A program made the translations under genes and the position numbers. From contig CALIAU010000001.1 of assembly GCA_938045585.1 (NCBI GenBank), positions 339,011 to 403,010 of the forward strand: a stretch of DNA of 64,000 nt. Reading direction: 5' to 3'. The first letter of the stretch is position 1. The number at the start of each line of letters is the position of its first letter. Source of the stretch: an uncultured Saprospiraceae bacterium (lineage in GTDB: Bacteria; Bacteroidota; Bacteroidia; Chitinophagales; Saprospiraceae). The notes beneath the pieces are model-generated. The model saw nothing but the letters and a program-made list of their open reading frames with translations, was not told the origin of the DNA and did no database searches. Positions 17,810 through 26,720 of this stretch are shown here, piece after piece.

Positions 17810-19939
17810 ATGAAACAATTTGAACGCTATCTGGTAACTTCCGCCTTACCCTATGCAAATGGACCTCTTCATTTGGGTCATCTTGCAGGTGCATATCTTT
17901 CTGCTGATATCTATGTCAGGTTTCAAAGATTAATGGGTAAAGATATCGTCTACATTTGTGGGAGTGATGAAAACGGTGCAGCCATCACCATTCGCTCAAA
18001 GAAAGAAGGATTAAGTCCCCAAGAAATCGTTGATAAATATGATGCTCTTTTTAGGGAGGTATTTGAGGGAATTGGTATCTCATTCGATTATTATCATAGG
18101 ACGTCAGATCCGCTCCATCACGAAACGGCCCAAGAGTTTTTTAAAAATTTGGAATCAAAAGGAGAGTTCGTTGAGAAAGAATCAGAGCAATATTATGATG
18201 ACAGCGCAAAAATGTTTTTGGCAGATAGGTATATTTTAGGAACCTGTCCTAAGTGTTCTCATGAAGAAGCGTATGGTGATCAGTGTGAAAATTGTGGTTC
18301 TGCTTTAAGTCCGACAGAATTGATTAACCCTATATCAACACTTTCCAAGGAAAAACCAGTTTTGAAAAAAACAAAGCACTGGTACCTTCCCCTGGATAAA
18401 TACGAAGCATGGTTAAGAGAATGGATAGAGACAGGACAACTAGGGGAAGAACAGTTACATTATCCAGATGAATGGAAGAATCATGTTTTAGGTCAATGTA
18501 GATCTTGGTTAGATGGAGGCCTACAACCTAGGTCAATGACGAGAGATCTGGATTGGGGAGTGGATGTACCTAAGTCCATCGAAGGAGCTGAAGGGAAGAA
18601 ACTGTATGTATGGATGGATGCTCCCATTGGATATATTTCATCTACAAAAGCTTGGGCAAAAGAAAATGGGAAAGACTGGGAACCTTATTGGAAGGATGAT
18701 AAGACTGCTTTGATTCATTTTATAGGAAAGGATAACATCGTATTCCATTGTTTAATTTTCCCAAGTATTCTAAAAGCACATGGAGACTATGTATTGCCAA
18801 TAAATGTTCCTGCAAACCAATTCTTGAACTTGGAAGGACGAAAATTTTCTACATCTAAAAATTGGGCAGTATGGGTAAATGATTACTTGAAGGATTTTCC
18901 AGGCAAGGAAGACGAACTCCGATATGCCCTCATAAAAAATATGCCTGAACTTAAAGATAGTGAATTCACATGGAAGGGCTATCAGGATGCAAATAACACA
19001 GAGCTAGTAAATAATCTTGCAAACTTTGTGAATAGGGTCATAGTTCTTATTAATAAATATTATGACGGAGTCGTACCTGACTATGATGAAAATCTTATGA
19101 TAACTGCGGCTGAAAATGAAGAAGACATGGCTTATCACGAGAGTGAAATGCTTTTGTTGTATGATAATTTGGATTCTCTGTGTAGCGCTTTGCGTAAGTA
19201 CGATTTTAGGGCTGCTTTGAAAAAAATCATGGACATCTCATCTCTTGGAAATCAACTTTTACAATTCAACGCTCCTTGGAAGTTGGTAAAAACAGATGAA
19301 GAAACCGTTAAGGTGGTAATGAATCTTGCCTTGCAATATGTGACTGCAATAAGTGTAGCAATAAAACCTTTTTTACCCTTCACTTCAGACAAGTTGAGAA
19401 ATTTACTTCAGCTTGAACTCCTGCAAGAGAAGGGAGAACTTGTGGATATAATGGATGACTTAGCAGAGGGAAAAAACATTATTGAAATAGGGCATACCAT
19501 CGGTAAGCCTACACATTTATTTACGCGTATTGAAAATAGTGTCATGGATGAACAAAGAAATAAGCTATTTGCTGGTGCTGTTCAAGAAGAGAGTGAGGAA
19601 TCTCAAGTGAAACCTAATATTGCCTTTGAGGATTTTACAAAAATGGATATTAGGACGGCGACAATACTAACTGCCGAGAAAGTAGAAAAAGCAGACAAAC
19701 TATTAAAATTGGAGGTTGATCTTGGCTTTGAAAAGCGGACTGTCGTGTCTGGAATTGCCAAATTCTATAAGCCAGAAGAAATCATCGGTCAAGAGGTGCT
19801 TGTTCTTGCAAATTTAGCGCCTAGAAAAATACGGGGTGTGGAATCTAAGGGAATGATACTTATGGCAGAAAATGAAGAGGGTAGGTTATCCTTTGTTAGT
19901 CCTGAAAAGGGTTGGTCAAATGGCTTTTCTGTTTCATAG
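17810..19939 (+). CDS. metG: Methionyl-tRNA synthetase with C-terminal tRNA-binding domain
   Basis: The 709-residue enzyme charges tRNA-Met with methionine. It has the class I signature HLGH at residues 21-24, the zinc knuckle CPKCSHEEAYGDQCENCG near 146-163, and the second signature as KFSTSKN near 344-350. The anticodon-binding helices follow, and the last 110 residues form the EMAPII-like OB-fold (DFTKMDIRTATILTAEKVEK) that binds tRNA and dimerises the enzyme. The length matches the long bacterial form. It is transcribed alone, or together with the DUF4105 gene 48 bases downstream. Confidence 0.97.
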   Translation: MKQFERYLVTSALPYANGPLHLGHLAGAYLSADIYVRFQRLMGKDIVYICGSDENGAAITIRSKKEGLSPQEIVDKYDALFREVFEGIGISFDYYHRTSDPLHHETAQEFFKNLESKGEFVEKESEQYYDDSAKMFLADRYILGTCPKCSHEEAYGDQCENCGSALSPTELINPISTLSKEKPVLKKTKHWYLPLDKYEAWLREWIETGQLGEEQLHYPDEWKNHVLGQCRSWLDGGLQPRSMTRDLDWGVDVPKSIEGAEGKKLYVWMDAPIGYISSTKAWAKENGKDWEPYWKDDKTALIHFIGKDNIVFHCLIFPSILKAHGDYVLPINVPANQFLNLEGRKFSTSKNWAVWVNDYLKDFPGKEDELRYALIKNMPELKDSEFTWKGYQDANNTELVNNLANFVNRVIVLINKYYDGVVPDYDENLMITAAENEEDMAYHESEMLLLYDNLDSLCSALRKYDFRAALKKIMDISSLGNQLLQFNAPWKLVKTDEETVKVVMNLALQYVTAISVAIKPFLPFTSDKLRNLLQLELLQEKGELVDIMDDLAEGKNIIEIGHTIGKPTHLFTRIENSVMDEQRNKLFAGAVQEESEESQVKPNIAFEDFTKMDIRTATILTAEKVEKADKLLKLEVDLGFEKRTVVSGIAKFYKPEEIIGQEVLVLANLAPRKIRGVESKGMILMAENEEGRLSFVSPEKGWSNGFSVS

Positions 19940-19987
19940 CAACATATCTACCTGCGCTTGCGTTTATTATTAGTCTAATCTATAGCA

Positions 19988-21145
19988 ATGCAAATACAAC
20001 TGCGGTATCTATTCTCTTGTCTGTTCCTTGTAGTATTTTGTATTACTAAACTTACTGCTCAACAGCCTTTATCTAAGCAAGCAGAAATTTCATTACTTAC
20101 CTGCGACCCTGGTAATGAACTGTATTCGACCTTTGGGCATAGCGGAATACGAATTAATGATCCTAGCCAAAAACTAGATATTGTATTTAACTATGGAATG
20201 TTCAGTTTTGAAACCCCTGGCTTTTATCGGAAGTTCTTGAGAGGTAAATTGGATTACCACGTCGGCATGCAGAGCTATGGTAATTTTTTGCGCAACTACA
20301 ATTATTATAAGCGTTCCGTTTATGAACAAAAGTTGCATTTAGATAGCCTTCAAAAACAAGAGGTATTTGATTTTCTATTGAACAATGTAAAAGAAGAAAA
20401 TAGAAGTTACAAGTATGATTTCTTTTTTGATAACTGCTCTACACGTATAAGAGGTGTATTTGCTAATTCATTAGGTATAGTCTTTTCTGAACAAGAATCT
20501 GATAAGACCTTTCGTAATCTCTTGGATGAGTTTTTACCAGGTCTTCCATGGTCAGATTTTGGAATAGATTTAGTGATAGGAAGCAGGGCCGATAAAAAAG
20601 CCTCTGATACGCACCAAACATTTTTGCCTGCCTATTTGATGGAGTCGATCGATGATAAAAAAATTGCTGAAGCGAATTTTGTAGCTAGCACAGATACTAT
20701 TCTTGATTTTGCTGAAGAGCAAAAACAACGATTTACGAGACCCTGGTTTACCCCTATGCTTGTCTTTATAGCGTTTCTAATCTTGGAATTACTTATTTTA
20801 TTTTTTGTTGACAAAAGGGCTGGCTGGCTTAAGTGGTACGATAAACTTTGGTTTCTAGTCCTAGGTCTTTCAAGTGTGTTGTTATTTGTTATGTGGTTTT
20901 TTACGGATCATATCGCAACAAAGGCAAATTGGAATCTCTTGTGGATACATCCCCTGTATTTATATCTTGCTTCTAAAAATCCGTTGTCAGCTAAAAGGGA
21001 AGTAATAGTTGCAAGTGGGGTATTGACTGGGATGGCCTTGGTGGGATGGTTTGTGATACCACAGCAATTTCATTTAGCATTTATCCCTATTATGATAATA
21101 TTGTTGTTGAAGCTATGGCGCTGGCTAAATAGTGATAGAACGTAA
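19988..21145 (+). CDS. DUF4105 (Lnb N-terminal periplasmic domain) membrane protein
   Basis: The 385-residue protein has a signal peptide ending in TKLTAQQ. The segment SLLTCDPGNELYSTFGHSGI and later FFFDNCSTRIRGVF are hallmarks of DUF4105/Lnb-like domains; the conserved Cys, His and the second Cys-containing motif suggest a papain-like (NlpC/P60-related) active site. The C-terminal third has about four to five membrane helices (for example MLVFIAFLILELLILFF). It is likely an inner-membrane enzyme with a periplasmic catalytic domain. Lnb-type proteins in Bacteroidota have been tied to lipoprotein maturation; whether this one does that is inference. Confidence 0.85.
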   Translation: MQIQLRYLFSCLFLVVFCITKLTAQQPLSKQAEISLLTCDPGNELYSTFGHSGIRINDPSQKLDIVFNYGMFSFETPGFYRKFLRGKLDYHVGMQSYGNFLRNYNYYKRSVYEQKLHLDSLQKQEVFDFLLNNVKEENRSYKYDFFFDNCSTRIRGVFANSLGIVFSEQESDKTFRNLLDEFLPGLPWSDFGIDLVIGSRADKKASDTHQTFLPAYLMESIDDKKIAEANFVASTDTILDFAEEQKQRFTRPWFTPMLVFIAFLILELLILFFVDKRAGWLKWYDKLWFLVLGLSSVLLFVMWFFTDHIATKANWNLLWIHPLYLYLASKNPLSAKREVIVASGVLTGMALVGWFVIPQQFHLAFIPIMIILLLKLWRWLNSDRT

Positions 21146-21150
21146 GGTTC

Positions 21151-21861
21151 TTAACCTACCTTTTCGTAATAATTAAAATCTGCAATAACGCGATTTAGAA
21201 ATTGCTTTGAGCTTTCTGTTTTTTGTACACCTATAATTGTTTCAATTTTATTTGCTGTTTGAGCTATTAGGGTGAATGCGTTCGGTGCATCATTTTTAAG
21301 TACCTCCTTTATTATGCGAATGTCTTCATAACTAAGTTGGCTTACACTTGGATAGCTTGGGGTATAGCTCTCATCAATATCTAAATAGCCAGTATCTTCT
21401 AGTCTTTTTCTTTCCTTTGTATTAACAACTAAAGTATTAGCGACCATATCACCTACACGCTGACTTTTTTTAGAAATCCCAATGCTTATCATTGCCACTG
21501 CGCCATACAGGGTATAGAGATCTACTAAATTTAAAAGCCATCGCAATAAATACTGTCCTATACTTACTGGAGTACCATCTGCTGAAACAACCTTGATATT
21601 TTGAGATTTTTTCCCGGGGGTTTGACCCTCTCTAAACACTTCAAAAAGGAGTGTGTAAAACATAATGGGTAGATAGAAAAAACTCATTAGCCAATAATTA
21701 TCAATCATTCCGCTTACAGAACTGAGATATGCTATAAAAAAGATGTATCCAATTTTAATGAGGCTGTCTATCAGAAATGCACCAATCCGAGTACCTAGGC
21801 TTGCAAGATTATACTCTAGATTGACATTTTGTGCTGTATTTAAATAGGATGTACCACTCAT
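21151..21861 (-). CDS. RDD family membrane protein
   Basis: The start at 21861 gives MSGTSYLNTAQNV, a typical RDD protein opening; a longer frame upstream (to 21978) would overlap the divergent SpoIIM gene and adds a poorly supported tail, so I rejected it. The 236-residue protein has the RDD signature LGTRIGAFLIDSLIK near residue 22, a GQTPGKKSQNIKVV motif and LLRWLLNLVDLYTLYG in the helical core, and KSQRVGDMVANTLVV. Function is uncertain; RDD proteins act in some bacteria as Na+/H+ antiporters. It faces the SpoIIM-MoxR gene set across a 58-base divergent gap, a pairing common in Bacteroidota. Confidence 0.88.
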   Translation of the reverse strand: MSGTSYLNTAQNVNLEYNLASLGTRIGAFLIDSLIKIGYIFFIAYLSSVSGMIDNYWLMSFFYLPIMFYTLLFEVFREGQTPGKKSQNIKVVSADGTPVSIGQYLLRWLLNLVDLYTLYGAVAMISIGISKKSQRVGDMVANTLVVNTKERKRLEDTGYLDIDESYTPSYPSVSQLSYEDIRIIKEVLKNDAPNAFTLIAQTANKIETIIGVQKTESSKQFLNRVIADFNYYEKVG

Positions 21862-21919
21862 TCTGATTGCTATTAATACAAGTTTGTTTATATTGTCAAA
21901 GATAAAATTCAAAGTCTTT

Positions 21920-22900
21920 TTGAAAGAAATTGTATTCATAAAGAAAAATGAAAAATATTGGAAGGAGTTTGAATCCATTCTAAATGAAAAATCTACCGTA
22001 GATGCAGATTATTTAGCTAAACTCTATGTGCAACTCACAGATGACCTTTCTTACGCAAGCACGTTTTATCCCAATAGTCCTTTAGTTTCTTACTTAAATG
22101 GTGTGTCCTTAAAGGCACATCAAATGATTTACAAGAACAAAAAAGAAAAACGAAGCCGTTTTCTAGATTTTTGGAAATATGAGGTGCCATTAGCAATGGC
22201 TAAATCACATAGAGCCTTGTTGTATTCCTTCCTTATATTCATGGTAGCAGTAGTAATTGGTTTGTTCTCTCAAGCAAAGAATATTGATTTTGTGCGAGCA
22301 ATCATTGGAGATGGATATGTGAACATGACCGAAGAAAATATAAGTAGCGGTGATCCACTGGGAGTCTATCGATCTAGTTCCCAGAGCTCTATGTTTATAG
22401 GAATTTCCACGAATAATGTACGTGTATCATTTATGGTATATGTCTTTGGTATTTTAGGAACAATACCAGCGGCATTTATCTTATTCCAAAACGGAATTAT
22501 GGTTGGCGCATTCTTAGGGTTTTTTATTGAACGCGGTCTTACAGGAATCGCCTTAGGAACTGTTTTTATTCATGGAGCCTTAGAATTATCAGCAATTGTC
22601 ATTGCAGGAGCAGCAGGGATTGTCTTAGGAAATAGTTTTTTATTTCCAGGTACCTATGGTAGAATGGTTTCCTTAATAGAAGGAGCTCGTAGAAGTCTTA
22701 AAATTATTATTGGGCTTGTCCCAGTATTTATAGTTGCAGCTATATTAGAAAGCTATGTAACGCGCCATTACCAATTACTTGGGAACTGGGGTAGAATAGC
22801 TATAGTAACATTATCATTTGCATTTATCATTTGGTATTTTATTTATTATCCAATAAAACTAAAAAAGTATGGCCTACCAGTCAGAATTAGTAACACGTAA
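21920..22900 (+). CDS. SpoIIM (stage II sporulation protein M) family membrane protein
   Basis: The product has a cytoplasmic N-terminal helix region (about 100 residues) and then six membrane helices with the family motif GTVFIHGALELSAIVIAGAAG. There is no ATG near the start: the TTG at 21920 gives MKEIVFIKKNEKYWKEFE, which fits the usual N-terminus of Bacteroidota homologues, so I chose it over an upstream TTG at 21884. In this phylum these proteins are not about sporulation; they occur with MoxR, DUF58 and RDD genes, as here. The 3' end overlaps the next gene by 32 bases. Confidence 0.87.
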   Translation: MKEIVFIKKNEKYWKEFESILNEKSTVDADYLAKLYVQLTDDLSYASTFYPNSPLVSYLNGVSLKAHQMIYKNKKEKRSRFLDFWKYEVPLAMAKSHRALLYSFLIFMVAVVIGLFSQAKNIDFVRAIIGDGYVNMTEENISSGDPLGVYRSSSQSSMFIGISTNNVRVSFMVYVFGILGTIPAAFILFQNGIMVGAFLGFFIERGLTGIALGTVFIHGALELSAIVIAGAAGIVLGNSFLFPGTYGRMVSLIEGARRSLKIIIGLVPVFIVAAILESYVTRHYQLLGNWGRIAIVTLSFAFIIWYFIYYPIKLKKYGLPVRISNT

Positions 22901-23834
22901 GAAACGATACTTTGGAGAAGTAATAGGAGATGCATTCAAGATCTTCTTTGTAAATATTAAGAACTATACTCTAGGATTTCTAATGTTTGTAGTACCTATT
23001 TTTTTAGTTTTAGCTCTGGCCTTTGTCTCCATATCTTCTGATTTTATGGGCATCATATTGAATGGAGTAGATGCTTCTATTTTAAATGGAGGTGTAGGAG
23101 GAGTCTTATCTAGTATGGGCTTATTATATCTAGGTTTATTTCTTAGCTATGCAGTCCTTTATACCCTAGCTTATGCAGGGTTGAAGGCACATAGAGAAGC
23201 AGGAGACCAGGCATTTAGTTTTGAGTCTCTCAAAGAAAATATCTTTAAATATGCTGGAACAGTCATTGGTACTATTTTAGTTATAATAGTTGTATTTATA
23301 GGTGTAGCAATTCTTATTTCTATTCCTGTCAGCATTATCGGTTTTGTATCACCTGCGTTAACTGTTATTGGATTTTTTATACTATTTCCTTTTCTTCTTT
23401 ACTATGCTATCATTACTGCATTTATAGTTTATATACGTGTTGAGGAAGGACTTGGAATAGGTGAGGCCTTTACACGTGCACGCTATCTTATTAAAGATCA
23501 TTGGTGGCCAACATTTGGTACTCTTTTTATAGCAGGAATTATTGCTGGTTTGATAGGGGCTGTATTTAATATTCCCTTTTATATTGCAACCTTTGCAAGT
23601 GCTTTAGGAAGTGTAGAATCTGGAGATGGGATTGAGGGTAGTGTGATGTATGCAGGTTTAGCCTACCTCCTTGGAGTGATTGGTGGCTTGTATACAACTA
23701 TTTATTCCCAGATAGTTTTAGGACTTAAATATTATGATTTAGTGGAACGCAAGGATAGTACACAGCTTAAAGGTAAGATTAGTACTCTCGGTGAATCAAG
23801 TGATACATTTTTTGAGAATGAGGGTGAATTTTAA
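22869..23834 (+). CDS. Integral membrane protein of the SpoIIM-MoxR cluster
   Basis: The 321-residue protein has a short cytoplasmic N-terminus (KKRYFGEVIGDAFKIFFVNI) and about six membrane helices arranged as three pairs, with a periplasm-facing loop and a charged cytoplasmic segment VRVEEGLGIGEAFTRARYLI between them. This layout resembles DUF975/DUF4013-type membrane proteins, but I cannot name the family with certainty. It overlaps both neighbours (32 bases upstream, 17 bases downstream), which indicates tight translational coupling. It may be a transporter-like or scaffold partner of the adjacent proteins. Confidence 0.8.
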   Translation: MAYQSELVTRKKRYFGEVIGDAFKIFFVNIKNYTLGFLMFVVPIFLVLALAFVSISSDFMGIILNGVDASILNGGVGGVLSSMGLLYLGLFLSYAVLYTLAYAGLKAHREAGDQAFSFESLKENIFKYAGTVIGTILVIIVVFIGVAILISIPVSIIGFVSPALTVIGFFILFPFLLYYAIITAFIVYIRVEEGLGIGEAFTRARYLIKDHWWPTFGTLFIAGIIAGLIGAVFNIPFYIATFASALGSVESGDGIEGSVMYAGLAYLLGVIGGLYTTIYSQIVLGLKYYDLVERKDSTQLKGKISTLGESSDTFFENEGEF

Positions 23835-24552
23835 ATTAGCCATACTCTATATTATACTTTTATTTGCTACTGTTTCAATAGAAGCCCAATCTCTTCAGGT
23901 ACAAGTAGAAGAAAATTCCTATTTAGAGGTTGAGCCATTAGAATTTGATACTACGCACATCAAGGAATATCAAAATAATTCTGATTATAAATATTTAGAA
24001 GATGCGGAATTTGAAGAAAATCTCCTCTCGAAATTATTATATAGACTCGTTAAATGGATAGCAAACTCCACTGGACTAAAGTTTGGAAATGGTCTATTCC
24101 AATTCTTCAAGTATCTATTTATATTTCTTGCTGGATATCTAATGATTCGATTCTTTCTGAATTCCACCCACGGTGGTTTTATAAAAAAGAAGGATCCTGA
24201 TATTAGCAAAATAGATGCTGAATTAGTCGATGCTGATATGAGTGCCATGGATCTTTCAAAGTTGATTGAGGAAGCAGAAAGTCGTAAAGCATTTAGGCTA
24301 GCTATTCGATTTAATTATTTGAAATTGCTGAGAACACTTGACGATAAACAACTTATTCATTGGAAAACAGAAAAGACAAATAGTGATTTCATTGCAGAGA
24401 TGCATTCTACCGTACATGGAGCTGTGTTTAGAGAAATAACTCAACTATACGAATATGTATGGTACGGTGAGTTTGAGCTATCCAATGAGGAAGAGTACTT
24501 GCATAATAGAAATGGCTTTGATAGATTGTACCAAAAAATCGCTGCACGATGA
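23818..24552 (+). CDS. DUF4129 domain-containing membrane protein
   Basis: The ATG at 23818 gives a signal sequence (LAILYIILLFATVSIEAQ); an in-frame GTG at 23791 would place a hydrophilic tail ahead of it and is less likely. After a 100-residue periplasmic segment there is one membrane helix (FFKYLFIFLAGYLMIRFFL) and a cytoplasmic C-terminal domain with the DUF4129 pattern EESRKAFRLAIRFNYLKLLR and VHGAVFREITQLYEYVWYGE. DUF4129 proteins are regular companions of MoxR-DUF58 modules. The stop overlaps the start of the DUF4350 gene by 4 bases. Confidence 0.87.
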   Translation: MRVNFKLAILYIILLFATVSIEAQSLQVQVEENSYLEVEPLEFDTTHIKEYQNNSDYKYLEDAEFEENLLSKLLYRLVKWIANSTGLKFGNGLFQFFKYLFIFLAGYLMIRFFLNSTHGGFIKKKDPDISKIDAELVDADMSAMDLSKLIEEAESRKAFRLAIRFNYLKLLRTLDDKQLIHWKTEKTNSDFIAEMHSTVHGAVFREITQLYEYVWYGEFELSNEEEYLHNRNGFDRLYQKIAAR

Positions 24553-25748
24553 TAGGTAGTTTTATCCAAAATAATAAACGTGCAGTATATCTCATGATGG
24601 CATATTTTCTGCTCATGTTGATCATAGCCTTTTTTTGGCCAAAAGAAATAGATTGGAGGCCAAGTTATGCTGCCGAACACACCAAGCCCTATGGTGCAAA
24701 AGTGCTACATTCAGAATTTTCGAGTTTGTTTCCAATGGCAAGTTTCCAGACAAGTGAAGCTCCTATCTATAATACAGTCCATGATAGTCTACAATTTGAT
24801 AAACAGAGTGCATATATATTTATAAATGCTAGCTTTTCTCCGGACTCATTAGAGTTAAGTCGTCTATATGCTTTTGTAGAAAAGGGCAATACTGTTTTTA
24901 TAGCAGCAGAGAGATTTTCGAATGCTCTGCTAGATACGTTACAAGTAAAAATTGAGGAGGATTATAGCTACTCAGCGCAACGCGATACAAGTATAATAAG
25001 TTTTAAATATCAAGCCTTTTCGGAAAATACATTTGAATTCCCTAATAATGGAATAGATAGGTATTTTGAGGCAGATACCTTATTTATAGGACAGATGATT
25101 TCCTATTTAGAATTTGGGAATCAGATGAATCAGTTTGTAGTACCTTTTAAGAAAGGTAAATTGATCCTGAATACGAATCCCTTGGGCTTTACAAATTATA
25201 GTATTCTACGAGACGAAACAAGAAGTTATGCTTCGAATGCGTTGAGTTATTTAGCAGGGGTAGAACACATCATCTGGGATGAATACTACAAGATTGGCAA
25301 ACCCGGCAAGTCAAGCTCTCCCTTAGTCGAAATATTGCAAATACCAGGATTGCGCTGGGCATATTGGCTAAGCTTTTGGACTTTATTACTTTTTATTGGT
25401 TTTCATTCTAAAAGAAAACAACGCATTATTCCAATAGAAAAGCCAGTAAAGAATACTTCCTTGGAGTATGTAGAAACTATGGGCAATCTATACTACGAAC
25501 AATCAACGCATCAAAATATAGCCATTAAGAAAATTGAATTTTTCCAGAGCTTTTTGGCCCGCCAATATAGTATGAGCAATATCAAATTCTCTGAAGAAGA
25601 TATACAAACATTAGTTGGCAAAACGGATAAAACAGAAACTGAGTTACGCGAACTCTTTAGCTTGATACATAATATATCCAATGGAGGACAGCTTGATGTA
25701 GCTACATTAAAAAAATTGAATAATCAGATAAATAACTTTTATAAATAA
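24549..25748 (+). CDS. DUF4350 domain-containing membrane protein
   Basis: The 399-residue protein has an N-terminal membrane helix (AVYLMMAYFLLMLIIAFFW), a periplasmic DUF4350 domain of about 200 residues with GAKVLHSEFSSLFP and FVEKGNTVFIAAERFS, then a second helix near residue 280 (WAYWLSFWTLLLFIGFH) and a helical cytoplasmic tail. DUF4350 resembles ThuA-like/glutamine amidotransferase-fold domains but no active-site residues are evident. It lies between DUF4129 and MoxR genes with 6 to -4 base spacing, so it is part of the same operon. Confidence 0.87.
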   Translation: MIGSFIQNNKRAVYLMMAYFLLMLIIAFFWPKEIDWRPSYAAEHTKPYGAKVLHSEFSSLFPMASFQTSEAPIYNTVHDSLQFDKQSAYIFINASFSPDSLELSRLYAFVEKGNTVFIAAERFSNALLDTLQVKIEEDYSYSAQRDTSIISFKYQAFSENTFEFPNNGIDRYFEADTLFIGQMISYLEFGNQMNQFVVPFKKGKLILNTNPLGFTNYSILRDETRSYASNALSYLAGVEHIIWDEYYKIGKPGKSSSPLVEILQIPGLRWAYWLSFWTLLLFIGFHSKRKQRIIPIEKPVKNTSLEYVETMGNLYYEQSTHQNIAIKKIEFFQSFLARQYSMSNIKFSEEDIQTLVGKTDKTETELRELFSLIHNISNGGQLDVATLKKLNNQINNFYK

Positions 25749-25754
25749 GAACAT

Positions 25755-26720
25755 ATGTTTGAAAGTAGGATTAACATGGAGCCTGTAAGGCAAAGTATAC
25801 AAGAGGTCAAGCAAGAGATAGCAAAGATTATTGTTGGACAAGATAGTATGGTAGATTTGCTTATTGCCGCTATCCTAGCAAAGGGCCATGTGCTTATTGA
25901 GGGATTTCCCGGATTAGCCAAAACCTTGACAGCAAAAATTCTATCGCGTACTATAGATGCTGATTTTAGTAGGATTCAATTTACTCCAGACCTTATGCCT
26001 TCAGATGTACTAGGTACCTCCGTGTTTAACTTCAAAGACTCTAGCTTTGATTATAAGAAAGGGCCAATTTTCTCAAATATAATTTTGATTGATGAAATAA
26101 ATAGAGCACCCGCAAAAACACAGGCAGCTCTGTTTGAGGTAATGGAAGAGCGACAAATAACGAACGAGGGAGTACTCTACAAAATGGAAGAGCCTTTCTT
26201 TATAATGGCAACACAGAATCCCATTGATATGGAGGGGACCTATCGGCTTCCTGAAGCACAAATGGATCGATTTATTTTTAAGATAAAAGTGCATTACCCG
26301 AGTTTAGAAGAAGAGGTTCAGATTTTAAATAATGCCCAATCTGGTAAGGGAAGTCTTGCGCTTGAACAAATCAAAGCCATCTTAAACCAAAGTAAAATTG
26401 CTGAATACCAGCAGCTTGTACAGGAAGTACATGTAGAGCCAAAGCTACTACAATTTATTGCTGAAATTACAGGAAAGACGAGGTCGTATAAAGATATCCA
26501 TATAGGAGCATCTCCACGTGCCTCACTTGCTTTGCTCAATGGTTCAAAGGCGATGGCAGTAATACGTGGCAGAGATTTTATTACACCAGAAGATATTACA
26601 GATCTAACCAACCCGGTGATAGCACACAGAATAAGTATGAGCCCAGAGAAAGAGATGGAAGGAGCTAGTCCTGAAGCAGTTGTGCAGTCACTGGTTAAAA
26701 GTCTAGAAATTCCTCGTTAA
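25755..26720 (+). CDS. MoxR family AAA+ ATPase
   Basis: The 321-residue protein is a MoxR/RavA-type ATPase. Walker A is GFPGLAKT at residues 50-57, Walker B LIDEINRAPAKTQAALFEVM near 113, sensor 1 MATQNPIDMEGTYRLPEAQ near 155, and the lid domain GASPRASLALLNGSKAMA near 250. MoxR ATPases act as chaperones for metal insertion or complex assembly, usually on VWA or membrane partners. The DUF58 gene overlaps its stop by one base. It is the enzymatic centre of this membrane cluster; the client is unknown. Confidence 0.94.
   Translation: MFESRINMEPVRQSIQEVKQEIAKIIVGQDSMVDLLIAAILAKGHVLIEGFPGLAKTLTAKILSRTIDADFSRIQFTPDLMPSDVLGTSVFNFKDSSFDYKKGPIFSNIILIDEINRAPAKTQAALFEVMEERQITNEGVLYKMEEPFFIMATQNPIDMEGTYRLPEAQMDRFIFKIKVHYPSLEEEVQILNNAQSGKGSLALEQIKAILNQSKIAEYQQLVQEVHVEPKLLQFIAEITGKTRSYKDIHIGASPRASLALLNGSKAMAVIRGRDFITPEDITDLTNPVIAHRISMSPEKEMEGASPEAVVQSLVKSLEIPR

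Noticed and set aside
21862..21978. Longer RDD protein start
   Set aside because: The extra 39 residues lie opposite the SpoIIM coding sequence, and the RDD family starts near 21861.
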